NCBI GenBank assembly: GCA_020634975.1
Contig: JACKAQ010000001.1
Coordinates: 2,976,001 to 3,040,000, forward strand
DNA length: 64,000 bases
Origin: JACKAQ01 sp020634975 [NCBI: Calditrichia bacterium]
GTDB lineage: Bacteria; Calditrichota; Calditrichia; RBG-13-44-9
Direction: 5' to 3'
In this document: one piece after another, positions 1-8,574 of the stretch
Position numbering within the stretch: position 1 is the stretch's first letter
Layout: every line of letters begins with the position of its first letter
Program-made: the position numbers and the translations under genes
Notes under the pieces: generated by a model
Databases searched by the model: none
What the model was told of the DNA's origin: nothing
What the model saw: the letters and a program-made list of their open reading frames with translations, nothing else

Positions 1-333
1 TAGCGTCAGCGATTGGCGGCTGAGGATATCCGGGTTGCGATCGAACAGAACGGGCACGCTTAAATTGGCTTGTTGGCGTTCCTTTTCCAACTCATCCGGT
101 GTTTTTTGGATGGCAAATTTGAACGGGGCAATAATTTCTTCCGGCGCGATGCTGTTTACGTTCAGATTGCTGTATTCGAACGGGCGTTCAGCAGGCATCA
201 GCCACAGTGTGGCAATTACCAGCACGCTGATAAAAATAAATTTTAGCAGCAGGTCGTCCAGAGAAACGTTGCGAATTTTGTTTTCCTGAAGGAAGTTAAC
301 GAAATTTTTCCAGCGTTTATGCCAGTTTTTCAT
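1..333 (-). CDS. PgpH/YqfF-like 7TM-HD phosphohydrolase, N-terminal part (runs off the left edge)
   Basis: The first 111 codons are visible, starting at an ATG at 333-331. The N-terminus is short and basic, followed by one membrane segment (around residues 33-47, LKFIFISVLVIATLWL). After it comes the start of an extracytoplasmic region with the family-typical stretch IAPEEIIAPFKFAIQKTPDE. This matches 7TMR-HDED proteins (PgpH/YqfF), membrane phosphodiesterases whose cytoplasmic HD domain hydrolyses cyclic di-AMP in characterised members. The multi-TM region and HD domain lie outside the window, so the catalytic residues cannot be checked. The 165 nt between this gene and the rnpB 3' end hold no other gene I can see. 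Confidence 0.8.
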   Translation of the reverse strand, partial: MKNWHKRWKNFVNFLQENKIRNVSLDDLLLKFIFISVLVIATLWLMPAERPFEYSNLNVNSIAPEEIIAPFKFAIQKTPDELEKERQQANLSVPVLFDRNPDILSRQSLTL

Positions 334-498
334 TCCTTAAAAATCCTATTATCCTGAAAAAAGATATAATAAAATAACAAAAATAAGCGCGAAACCAGTG
401 CATCGCAATGGTTATTCTCAATATACGCTAATTTAATTTCGGATAGTTGTGAGATATAAATTAATTGCTGAGGCAGGAAATTGCTTCAATTATGGTAC

Positions 499-916
499 CG
501 GCGACGGTTCGATAAGCCGAATTCTGTCTCCGGTTGACCGGAGGGCGATCATTTATCTAAGCGATCCACCCGGAAGTTCACCCCGGCAAGCCGGGGAACG
601 CAGCGAGCAGCCACGTTTTTCGCGAACGAAAATTCTACCCTATTTGATCTTGCGCCGAATGGGGTTTGTCCGGCCCGGTCATTGCTGATGCCAACGGCAT
701 TTCCTTTCGGAAACCGGCCGGTAGGCTCTTACCCTGCCATTTCACCCTTATCCCGGAAAACCGGGACGGTATCGTTTCTGTGACACTTTCCGTCATTTAT
801 CGCTTGGGCAATAAATGCCCCGGATTCTCTCCGGGCATTCTGCTCTGTGGCGTTCGGACTTTCCTCGCCGGATAGCTGTTGCCAGAAACCCGGTGCGATC
901 GCCTGAACCGTCGCTA
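499..916 (-). ncRNA. rnpB: RNase P RNA (bacterial type A)
   Basis: The catalytic RNA of RNase P, which removes tRNA 5' leaders. On the minus strand the 5' end GCGACGGTTC (914-905) pairs perfectly with the 3' end GAACCGTCGC (510-501) to form helix P1. The conserved 5' core GAGGAAAGTCCGAAC is present just inside it. The central AGGGTGAAA...GTAAGAGC core (around 720-755) and the 3' core ACAGAATTCGGCTTATC (511-527) are also present. The length of about 415 nt fits a type A RNA. It begins only about 8 nt after the stop codon of the zinc-ribbon gene, so it may be co-transcribed or have a promoter inside that gene. The exact ends are estimated from P1. Confidence 0.95.
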
Positions 917-924
917 ATACCAAT

Positions 925-1635
925 TTATTCTGTTTCGTCCCAAACCAAAATGCGTCCGCAATGTTCGCAGTTGTACAAACGGTTTGCTTTGCGAATTTCA
1001 ACGATGCGCTGTGGCGGTAATGCAGAAAAACAACCACTGCAGGAATTTCGTTTGACGGGAGCTACAGCCAATCCGGCTTTTGCTTTACGAATGCGTTCAT
1101 ACATCCGTAAATAACGGGTGTCTATTTTGGCTGCCAATTCATCACGCATCCGTTTCAGGCGCGATTCTTCAGCTTCGGTATAATCGTTGATTTCTGAAAG
1201 CTCGTCGCGATTTGTGGACAATTGTTCATCGAGATTCCCGACTTCGCTACCCAGTTGTTCAATCTCCGATTTTACCCGCTCCTCTTCTTCCATCGATTGA
1301 ATAATCTTGTTCTCGAGGCTCTCAATTTCCATCTTTTTCGTGTCAATTTCGAGCGTCAAGGCATCATATTCTTTGTTGTTTTGGACATGATACAGTTGTT
1401 CTTCATACTTCTTTAGCTGTTGCTTGCTGGCCTCTATTTCTTTCTCAAAAATCTTCCGGTCTTTGTGCAATTTTTGCGTTTGTTCTTCCAACTCCGTGGA
1501 GCGACTCTTTTTTTGATGCAAATCGCTATCAATTTGTTTAATAACAGTGGGAAGATCGCCTTTTTGCAGTTCCAGGGTATTTAGGCGATTGTCATACTCC
1601 TGTAATTTGATTAAATCTGCCACCAATTCTTTCAT
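925..1635 (-). CDS. Coiled-coil zinc-ribbon protein (COG1579 / zf-RING_7 family)
   Basis: A 236-residue protein. Residues 1-170 are almost entirely long charged heptad-like helices, predicted to form an antiparallel coiled coil. The C-terminus holds a four-cysteine zinc ribbon, with CSGC near residue 200 and CEHC about 25 residues later. This is the architecture of the COG1579 family, thought to bind nucleic acid or act as a chaperone-like factor; its biochemical role is not settled. The ATG at 1635 follows a near-perfect ribosome binding site (AAAGGAGG, 7 nt spacing). The gene lies directly upstream of rnpB on the same strand, a neighbourhood I recall from other bacteria. Confidence 0.85.
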   Translation of the reverse strand: MKELVADLIKLQEYDNRLNTLELQKGDLPTVIKQIDSDLHQKKSRSTELEEQTQKLHKDRKIFEKEIEASKQQLKKYEEQLYHVQNNKEYDALTLEIDTKKMEIESLENKIIQSMEEEERVKSEIEQLGSEVGNLDEQLSTNRDELSEINDYTEAEESRLKRMRDELAAKIDTRYLRMYERIRKAKAGLAVAPVKRNSCSGCFSALPPQRIVEIRKANRLYNCEHCGRILVWDETE

Positions 1636-1685
1636 ACACTAACCTCCTTTCCGGTCGAATACTGAGATAACGGGGCCACCGGCAT

Positions 1686-1719
1686 AAAAAAAGGTGCACT
1701 CGTTTTAGCGGGTGCACCT
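1686..1719 (-). terminator. Rho-independent terminator
   Basis: Inverted repeat AGGTGCAC/GTGCACCT (1692-1719) followed on the minus strand by seven U residues (1692-1686). It would end transcripts coming from the glgA-like/tRNA direction before the zinc-ribbon gene. Confidence 0.85.
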
Positions 1720-1817
1720 ACTGTATCTTTTAATTATTTGTTATCGATATTTTGAAAAAAACTAGTGATCGCATGATCTGCGAAGTATACTGCAAAACTA
1801 TCTCCTCATTTCAAAAG

Positions 1818-1891
1818 TGGGCCCACCAGGACTTGAACCTGGGACCGTCCGATTATGAGTCGGATGCTCTAACCAACTGAGCTATAGGCCC
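1818..1891 (-). tRNA. tRNA with CAU anticodon (elongator Met or lysidine-type Ile2)
   Basis: A 74-nt cloverleaf. The acceptor stem GGGCCTA pairs with TGGGCCC (one T-G wobble). The D arm is GCTC...GAGC, the anticodon stem TCCGA/TCGGA carries loop CTCATAA, and the T arm contains GGTTCAAGTCC. The anticodon is CAU. The GGGCCTA acceptor and the CTCATAA loop are seen in both tRNA-Ile2 (C34 modified to lysidine by TilS) and some elongator tRNA-Met, so identity is left open. No CCA is encoded after discriminator A73. It is not an initiator tRNA, because its first base pair is a normal G-C. Confidence 0.93.
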
Positions 1892-1988
1892 AATTAACTC
1901 AATTGCAAAAATGAATTTATGTATGGCAGCCTAAAAAATCAAGCGACATTTTACAATTCCGAATTATGTTATTCGGATAATACCATGT

Positions 1989-3476
1989 TTATTTTTTTTG
2001 AGCCTTTTCGTACAGTTTAAGATAATCTTTTGCAGTTGTCTCCCAGGAAAAATCGGTTTTCATGGCGTTTCGCTGAACGCGTGCCCAGGCTTTTGCGGAA
2101 TCCCGGATTTGCAGTGCATTCTGGATGGCTTCCAAAGCGATTTCGGCAGTTGGTGAATCGAAGCAGAAGCCGTTGCCTTTTCCGTTTTCGATGGAAAATT
2201 GGTGAATGGTATCTGCCAGGCTGCCGCTGTGCTGGACTACCGGAATCGCACCATAGCGCATGCTGTTCAAATGAAATTGTTCGCCGGCGGATATTTCCGA
2301 TGGGATAAAGGTGATATCCGCACTGCCAAGCAGCAAGTGGGCGATGCGTTTATCCATACGTTCCCGGAGTGCCAGTTTGCCGGGAAATTGTTTCTGCAGA
2401 TCTTTTAGTTCGGTAATCGAGCGAAATTCTCCGGTGTTTAGCACAACGGCTTGCACATCGTCTTTCAGCAATCCCGGTAACGTTTCCTGCACCAACCTTA
2501 CGTCATCCGCAATCTGGAAGTTAAGCATTACGCCAACCAACGGAATTTTGCTGTCATCGTTAAGTCGCAGTTCGGTTGCGAGTGTGGATTTGTTTTCCAG
2601 CCGCTTCGCGAGTGTTTTTGCATCGAATTGGGCGGTGAGCAGCTTATCTTCGAGCGGATTCCAGGTTGCGTAATCTGCCCCGGAGGCAATCCCGAAAATA
2701 TCTTTTTTGCGTTTTTTGAGCACTTCTGCCATTCCGAATGCCGGATCGCCATTGGCGAGCAGGTTGGTAGTGAGGCTGCTGCTGGTCAGGTTGATAATGT
2801 CTGAAAAGAGTAACCCGCCTTTCAGAAAATTCAGTTTTCCTTCCAGTTCCAGTGCTGCGCCGCTTTTTACATGTTCGCTGTCGATGCCAATGGTTTTAGC
2901 GATTTTTTTATCAAATACACCTTGTTGCGAAAGGTTGTGCACTGTGAGAACCGTGCGGGTGTTTTCGAAAAATTCGTCATCTTTGTAAAGCGTTTTCAAA
3001 TAGAATGGAATGAGCGCCGTGCTCCAGTCTGCACAATGGATGATATCCGGTTGCCAGTAAAGCAGCTTTAGCGTTTCCAGTACGGATTTGCAAAAAAAGC
3101 CGAAGCGTTCCGCGTTGTCTTCATATGGTTCGCCGGATTGCGGATCGACATAAAATCCTTTGCGGTCAAACAGTTCCGGAACGGATAAAAAATAAACGTG
3201 AACTTTGGAATTGGGTAAAAATGCCGTTTTCCCGTTGCCAACCCGGGTGGCGTCACCCAGTTGTATGTTTACTTCCCGAAGGCGAATCACTTCGCGCAGG
3301 ACATATTTTCGGTCGTTGATCGATTTGTATTTGGGCATCATCAAACGAATGTCCTGCTCCATTTCTTTTAACGCCGTAGGCAACGCGCTGGACGTTGCAG
3401 CCAGTCCGTTGGCGATCGATGTTTTGGCAAAGGGAGTAATTTCCGATGAAACGTAGCAGACTTTAAACGACTTCAT
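1989..3476 (-). CDS. Glycogen-synthase-like glycosyltransferase (GT5 fold) with degraded active site
   Basis: A 495-residue protein, the usual length for bacterial GlgA, with recognisable GlgA landmarks: N-terminal VCYVSSEITPFAK, IIHCADWSTALIP (canonical HAHDW..), TVHNLSQQG (canonical TVHNLAYQG), a GIASGADYATWNP segment matching the GI.NGID...WNP motif, and C-terminal MRYGAIPVVQHSGSLADT. Key catalytic motifs are altered. The ADP-glucose loop KxGGL reads KTSIANGL. The RLxxQKG motif is unrecognisable (GVMLNFQIADD). The SRFEPCGL segment with the catalytic Glu reads SEISAGEQ. I infer a non-catalytic or altered-specificity paralogue. It abuts galT (ATG next to the galT stop), so the two are co-transcribed. 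Confidence 0.75.
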   Translation of the reverse strand: MKSFKVCYVSSEITPFAKTSIANGLAATSSALPTALKEMEQDIRLMMPKYKSINDRKYVLREVIRLREVNIQLGDATRVGNGKTAFLPNSKVHVYFLSVPELFDRKGFYVDPQSGEPYEDNAERFGFFCKSVLETLKLLYWQPDIIHCADWSTALIPFYLKTLYKDDEFFENTRTVLTVHNLSQQGVFDKKIAKTIGIDSEHVKSGAALELEGKLNFLKGGLLFSDIINLTSSSLTTNLLANGDPAFGMAEVLKKRKKDIFGIASGADYATWNPLEDKLLTAQFDAKTLAKRLENKSTLATELRLNDDSKIPLVGVMLNFQIADDVRLVQETLPGLLKDDVQAVVLNTGEFRSITELKDLQKQFPGKLALRERMDKRIAHLLLGSADITFIPSEISAGEQFHLNSMRYGAIPVVQHSGSLADTIHQFSIENGKGNGFCFDSPTAEIALEAIQNALQIRDSAKAWARVQRNAMKTDFSWETTAKDYLKLYEKAQKK

Positions 3477-4508
3477 TTACATTCCTCTTAATGGTAACGA
3501 TTTTGTGACAATTTCCCGTAACTGCTGTGCGGCATGTTCGGGAGATGTCGAATTGATGTACACGCCACTGCTTTGTTCAAATCCGGCCACAAATGCCAGT
3601 CGTGGCAGAATTTCCAAATGCCAGTGATAGTGTTCCGTATCTGCCGATTGGAGCGGGGCGGTGTGTAATATCATATTGTAGGCAGGATTGCTGAGCAATG
3701 TGTCCAGCCTTTGGATAATGTCTTTCAATACGATCGATAGTTCACGCAATTTTTTCTCTCCGGCCAGTTCGAAATGCGCCAGGTGAGCTTTGGGCAAAAT
3801 CCAGCATTCGTATGAAAACCGTGCAGCATAAGCCGAAATTACCGAAAACAATTCACCCTCAATAATTACGCGATCCTTATTTTTTAGTTCCTGCTGATGC
3901 AGGTCGCAAAAAATACAGCGGTTGTGATGTCGAAAATGTGTTTCTGCCGCATCCAGCTCTGTTTGAACAACTTGCGGGATAAACGGCAATGCCATCAGTT
4001 GTGAATGCGGGTGGTGCAGCGTTGCGCCCGCCAAATAACCATGATTTTTGAAAATCTGGACATACTGCCAGCGTGTATCTTGTTTGATCGATCGGATTCG
4101 TTTCTGATACGCCCGGAGCACATCAAAAATCTGCCCGGTATCCATTGTTGAAAATTTTTCTTTGACATCCGTCGATTCGATAATTACTTCGTGAATACCG
4201 CTTGCCGGAATATTCGAAAACCATTCGTCGCTCTGCATATCACCGGTTTTCGTATCGCCATTTGTGTGGATGGCAGGATACTTGTTTGGTACAACCCGTA
4301 ATGACCAGCCCGGTGTATCTGGCAATGTTTCCGGCAATCGAAAGGCCAGCACTTCCGGCGGGGTTTGCGCTTCGTTTCCCGGCGAAAAAGGCGAATCTTG
4401 ATTGGGATTGTGCTGTATGTGCGTCAAAAACTCCGATGGTCGGCTTCCACGGTCAGTCGATATAATGACCCATCTACCGGAGATGGGATCTTTGCGAAAT
4501 TCTGGCAT
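3477..4508 (-). CDS. galT: Galactose-1-phosphate uridylyltransferase
   Basis: A 343-residue enzyme of the Leloir pathway that exchanges UMP between UDP-glucose and galactose-1-phosphate through a uridylyl-histidine intermediate. Visible family features are the N-terminal FRKDPISGRWVIIS, the motif GATLHHPHSQL with the catalytic His-Pro-His near residue 165, a NRCIFCD zinc-site-like segment and HYHWHLEILPR near the C-terminus. The length is normal. It is followed without a gap by the glycogen-synthase-like gene and preceded by a CBM20-esterase gene, which points to a storage-polysaccharide or sugar-nucleotide cluster. Confidence 0.92.
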   Translation of the reverse strand: MPEFRKDPISGRWVIISTDRGSRPSEFLTHIQHNPNQDSPFSPGNEAQTPPEVLAFRLPETLPDTPGWSLRVVPNKYPAIHTNGDTKTGDMQSDEWFSNIPASGIHEVIIESTDVKEKFSTMDTGQIFDVLRAYQKRIRSIKQDTRWQYVQIFKNHGYLAGATLHHPHSQLMALPFIPQVVQTELDAAETHFRHHNRCIFCDLHQQELKNKDRVIIEGELFSVISAYAARFSYECWILPKAHLAHFELAGEKKLRELSIVLKDIIQRLDTLLSNPAYNMILHTAPLQSADTEHYHWHLEILPRLAFVAGFEQSSGVYINSTSPEHAAQQLREIVTKSLPLRGM

Positions 4509-4616
4509 GCCCTACTTGTTTATTTAATCCTTATAACAAAAATATTTTAAAATTTACGCAAATAACGCTGTATAATCAAGTTTTAAAATTTGCGCACAAA
4601 GGCAGGAGATGCCAGA

Positions 4617-5720
4617 TTATTGCTCTCCAAACAATAATTCCAAATGATTTTCCAGGCGTTTCGCCCAGTCTTGTTCGGCATGGCGGTGATTTCGAAAATA
4701 TGAAAAATAAATCGTGTGGTGCGCCATAAATCCTTTGAAACGGAGGGTGCGCAACACGCGTTTGCAGCCGCGATGCAGCAGGCGTTCCCCGCCGATACCG
4801 CCGCAATCCATAAAAATTTTGAGCGGTTGCGCCGGTAACGCGCTCTTTTTGATTTGCCGGATAGCCTGATTTTTCCGGAATATAAATGATGGCGAAAGGC
4901 AGCTGGCCATCCCAAAAATATCCGGGTGATGCCAGGCCAGCAGAAAAGAAACCAACCCGCCCATCGATGAGCCGATGGTTGCGGTGTGTGCCCGCCCCGG
5001 CAATGTCCGGTAATTGCTGTCGATCAGCGGTTTGACGGTTTCCACAACAAACCGCCGATATGCTTCGCCCAGCGGCGATGCGGAGTATTCCTCCAGCCGG
5101 TCGTTTGTGTTGTAAATGCCAACAATAATGATGTCGCGAATGCGACCTTCCCGGATGAGCCGGGTTGCGGTTTCATCGGCTTGCCAATCGTATCCGGTGT
5201 ATGCGGTAATCGGATCGAACACGTTTTGCCCGTCGTGCATGTATAAAACCGGATAGTGTTTGTCGCTGTTCGTCGCATAACTTTCCGGCAGCCAGACAAT
5301 CAAATCGCGCTGTGCGAGTATGCCGTCGCTGAGATCCCGGTGATATTTTACCGTTCCGGTAACGCGGGTGTGGACGGTTTTTTCGGCGTTTTGCCGGGCA
5401 ATATCCCGCCATGTGTCCACTTCCTGCGAAATGGTGACGTCGCTGTCTACCAGAAAGCGGAAATTGCCGACCGGAGTTCCGGATTCATCTGCCGCTTCGG
5501 AATCCCAGCTGCCGCGCGTGAATTTGTATTCGATTTCTATATTTTTGCGGAACTGGAATTCGCGAATCCAATAGCCGTCACCTTCCGGGTTTGGCACCAT
5601 CGGGATGGCATCCGGGCGCCAGTTTCCCAATTGTTCGTGATTTCCAACGATGAAAACTTGTTCGTCATCGGGCAGCAAGTTCGGTTTTACGCGAATAGTA
5701 ACAGATTGTTTTTTCTGCAT
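4617..5720 (-). CDS. CBM20 starch-binding domain fused to an esterase (EsterD/Fes-type alpha/beta hydrolase)
   Basis: About 367 residues from the ATG at 5720. The reading frame stays open upstream to 5897, but the domain fold begins at MQKKQSV, so I prefer 5720. Residues 1-100 resemble a family 20 carbohydrate-binding module (VFIVGNHEQLGNWRPDAIPM...WIREFQF...IEYKFTRGSW). The rest is a putative esterase: LPESY...YPVLYMHDGQNVFD, nucleophile elbow GSSMGG, an Asp after the next strand (IFMDCGG) and a C-terminal RNHRHAEQDW that can supply the His. There is no signal peptide from this start, so it is probably cytoplasmic and acts on glycogen-like polymer. The substrate is unknown. It lies upstream of galT on the same strand. 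Confidence 0.78.
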   Translation of the reverse strand: MQKKQSVTIRVKPNLLPDDEQVFIVGNHEQLGNWRPDAIPMVPNPEGDGYWIREFQFRKNIEIEYKFTRGSWDSEAADESGTPVGNFRFLVDSDVTISQEVDTWRDIARQNAEKTVHTRVTGTVKYHRDLSDGILAQRDLIVWLPESYATNSDKHYPVLYMHDGQNVFDPITAYTGYDWQADETATRLIREGRIRDIIIVGIYNTNDRLEEYSASPLGEAYRRFVVETVKPLIDSNYRTLPGRAHTATIGSSMGGLVSFLLAWHHPDIFGMASCLSPSFIFRKNQAIRQIKKSALPAQPLKIFMDCGGIGGERLLHRGCKRVLRTLRFKGFMAHHTIYFSYFRNHRHAEQDWAKRLENHLELLFGEQ

Positions 5721-5964
5721 TTGTATCCATATTTGTTTATGTTCAAAAAAAGGAAATGAAAATAAAATCCGCGTCAGATAATTCAAAACGTTTTTACATT
5801 TCGATAAAAATTGCGGCAAATGCGTTGATTTGCGGAACCACAAACCGGCTTCCGGGTTATAATTAGCCGGATTTTGAAGCGGATAAAAGAAATCCACCTT
5901 TGAAATATAAAGTTTATTTACTTATATTCGCTGCTTTGTATATCAATCTACAGAAGGGAAAGTA

Positions 5965-7224
5965 TTGATTCAGATTAACAGCACATCATCAATCCGCCGC
6001 CGGATTTGGCAAATTGCGACACTTTGCTTTGTTTTAAGCGCTTTTTGGGCTTGCGAAGAGAATCCGGAAGCAGTGAATTTGAACGACAGCAACGCCGAAC
6101 TGGTAACGGACACACTTTACGCCACATCTGATGTAACTTTCGTAAGAAGCCGGGAAACGCTGACCACATTGAGCACCAGCAAATTGCTGATCGGTAATTT
6201 TGCCGATATCACCTGCCGCCCGTTGATGCGTTTTATCTCCCTGCCGGAAAGCATTGCCGTTTTCGACAGCGCATTTATCGAGCTGAAAACCGGCAGATTT
6301 ATCGGCGATGCGATGGCAACAGGGTTTACCGTAACCGCATATCCCATCACTGAAGAATGGGTTGCAGATACATCCGCGATCTGGCGGGATAACGATTTCA
6401 ATTCAAATATTGATATCGCGCAGCCGCTCGGCGAGTTTACGCTGGCACCCGAAGACAGCCAGATTGTCCGGATGCGCCTGAACCAAACCGGGCTGAATTT
6501 TTTCCAGGGTTGGGCAGATACCAGCAGCGGCATCGATAATCACGGAATGGGTTTTGGTTTCAATTCTGCAAATTTTATGGTCGAAATTCTTGCCCGCGAT
6601 TTATCGGGAAGCTCCGGACCAACCCTCTATTTGCACTACACAGACAGTATTCCCAAAGTTGACACATTGCTCGTTGGGCTGGATGTTTATCTCGACGAAG
6701 GTCAGGTACCCACTCAACCCAACCGGATTTATACCTCAACGTTGCGCAGCAGCTACGTTTCGCTTATGAAATTTAACGTCGGATCGCTGTGGAGCGATTA
6801 TCCCGATGGCGTGATTGTCGAAAGCGCCGCGCTGGAGCTTTCCATCGATGGCGATGATTCGTTTTACGACACCGGGTTTCTGGAATTGTTACCGCTCGCC
6901 GATTCCAGCGGATTCACATCGGATAATTACACCATTAATAACGATTATCTGAACTCGATTGGCAGCGAAATTTTACTCACGCGATTCAACGCCGATTCAA
7001 CCCGGTTGCTCAACGCATCCGAAACGGAAGAACGAGAGCTTGCAGCCAATTATATTCAGCCGCTGTTGAACGATTCCACAACATTTGCCGGATTTTATAT
7101 CTCGGATTTCAGCCCGACAGCCACACTGCGCAAATTTTCATTTTACCGCTTTAATGATGCGGATATTTCCAAACGCCCACGGCTGATTCTCCGGCTGCTA
7201 AAATTACCGCAGGAACGTTTGTAA
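5965..7224 (+). CDS. Secreted lipoprotein-like protein with DNRLRE-type beta domains
   Basis: A 419-residue protein starting at a TTG (5965) behind a good AGAAGGGA ribosome binding site. A basic N-terminus and hydrophobic stretch end at ...LSAFWAC, consistent with a lipoprotein or signal peptide. The mature part has two similar halves of the kind LLIGN....LMRFISLPE....FDSAFIELKTG and IYTSTLRSSYVSLMKFNV....VESAALELSIDG. This resembles the DNRLRE/CBM96-like beta-sandwich domain found in secreted FCB-group proteins. The function is unknown. It is followed after 29 nt by an outer-membrane protein gene on the same strand, so it is probably in one operon with it. Confidence 0.65.
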   Translation: MIQINSTSSIRRRIWQIATLCFVLSAFWACEENPEAVNLNDSNAELVTDTLYATSDVTFVRSRETLTTLSTSKLLIGNFADITCRPLMRFISLPESIAVFDSAFIELKTGRFIGDAMATGFTVTAYPITEEWVADTSAIWRDNDFNSNIDIAQPLGEFTLAPEDSQIVRMRLNQTGLNFFQGWADTSSGIDNHGMGFGFNSANFMVEILARDLSGSSGPTLYLHYTDSIPKVDTLLVGLDVYLDEGQVPTQPNRIYTSTLRSSYVSLMKFNVGSLWSDYPDGVIVESAALELSIDGDDSFYDTGFLELLPLADSSGFTSDNYTINNDYLNSIGSEILLTRFNADSTRLLNASETEERELAANYIQPLLNDSTTFAGFYISDFSPTATLRKFSFYRFNDADISKRPRLILRLLKLPQERL

Positions 7225-7253
7225 TCAGAAAAAAAGATTATCACGAGGATGGA

Positions 7254-8459
7254 ATGAAGCAAATTTTGCTCAACACAATTGTATGTATCACCTTTAGCGC
7301 CGTGGGTTTTTCGTTGTTTGGCGGTTCCTATTTTTCCACAAAGTCGAAAGGCATTGGCATTCGCCAATACAACACCGGCGTTCGCGGAATGGGAATGGGT
7401 TTTACCGGCATCGCATCTGCGGATAGTTTACAGCTCAACAGTTTTGCGCTTACCCAGTGGCGTTATATCTCAACCACGCGGGCAACAATCGGTATTTCCT
7501 ATCAGGGCATCAGTTCGGATTTTGATGGCGGTGCGGAAGCCTACAATTCCACTGCGGATTTTGGCGGATTGAACCTTGCAGTGCCGCTCGTTTCCAAAAA
7601 ATGGGCAATCGGTTTATCTATTTCGCCCTACGCTGAAATGGATTTTAAAACAAACAACACCATCACCAGCGACGGTGAAACGTTTACCCAAATCAGTTCC
7701 TACACCGGAAATGTGTCCCGGGCGCAGTTTAGTTTGGCATGGGCGCCGACGCCGAGCTTCGGTATCTCTGCAAACTACAGCTATTTTTTCGGATCGCTGA
7801 ACGATCAGTACGATTTCGATTTTGAGGATAACAGCTTTCGGGATACCAGTCACAAAATCACCTACCGTTTTTCCGGTCCCGGATTTGGCATCGGTGCGGA
7901 TTGGCAGCCCATTTCCCGCGCCAGAATTGCCGGATTTGTGGATTTCCAGCCATCGGTCGATTTGGCGGTAAGTTACACATCCACATTACAGATTTCCGAC
8001 GACGAAGAACGCAATTTCGATTCCTTTCCGCTTCAGTTTGGCATCGGTAGTGCGTTCGATCTCGGAAAGGGTTGGAACGCCGCAATCGATTACACCAGCC
8101 AAAACTGGGCAGATGCACTTACCGTTCCCAATGCCGATTTTGATACCTGGCAACTGTTTGGTGTCGGGTTTGAACGGGAAGCAAAGCGCGAACGAAAAGC
8201 CGGTTTTTTGGGCGGAAATGATTTGCGCGCCGGATTTTCAGCTGCAAAACTCGGATACAAATTTAACGGAAACACGGTTTCCGAATATGCGCTTCATCTG
8301 GGAATGGGATTCCCGTTTGGTTTCTATACCAATCGCTTTGATGTCGCGTTTGTCGGCGGATTTCGCGGTGATCTGACCAAAAATCTAGCTGAAGAACGCT
8401 TTATAAAAATGAATATATCGCTTTCGATCGGCGAACAATGGTTCCAGAGAATCAGATAA
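7254..8459 (+). CDS. FadL/OmpP1-PorV-like outer-membrane beta-barrel protein
   Basis: A 401-residue protein with a signal peptide, followed by the family-typical plug/N-terminal segment GVRGMGMGFTGIASADS. The remainder is alternating amphipathic strands ending near the C-terminus, as in a beta barrel. Proteins of this group include hydrophobic-substrate channels and type IX secretion accessory proteins (PorV); which applies here cannot be told from sequence. Start ATG 7254 follows GAGGATGGA. It lies between the DNRLRE-like lipoprotein and a secreted TPR protein, which suggests a common envelope function. Confidence 0.75.
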   Translation: MKQILLNTIVCITFSAVGFSLFGGSYFSTKSKGIGIRQYNTGVRGMGMGFTGIASADSLQLNSFALTQWRYISTTRATIGISYQGISSDFDGGAEAYNSTADFGGLNLAVPLVSKKWAIGLSISPYAEMDFKTNNTITSDGETFTQISSYTGNVSRAQFSLAWAPTPSFGISANYSYFFGSLNDQYDFDFEDNSFRDTSHKITYRFSGPGFGIGADWQPISRARIAGFVDFQPSVDLAVSYTSTLQISDDEERNFDSFPLQFGIGSAFDLGKGWNAAIDYTSQNWADALTVPNADFDTWQLFGVGFEREAKRERKAGFLGGNDLRAGFSAAKLGYKFNGNTVSEYALHLGMGFPFGFYTNRFDVAFVGGFRGDLTKNLAEERFIKMNISLSIGEQWFQRIR

Positions 8460-8574
8460 ACACCAGCCATTTTTTGCTTGTCTATTTACATCGATTGGCG
8501 TATTATAACGGTGCGTTCCTACGTAAAACAATACGGTGTTTTTGCGGTAATTAACGAGGAGGAATATCGAGAAA

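Noticed and set aside
925-1635. Phage tail-fibre or SMC-like fragment suggested by the coiled coil
   Set aside because: The C-terminal four-cysteine ribbon and total length match the COG1579 family instead.
1818-1891. Initiator tRNA-fMet
   Set aside because: The first acceptor base pair is G-C and the anticodon stem lacks the three G-C pairs of initiators.
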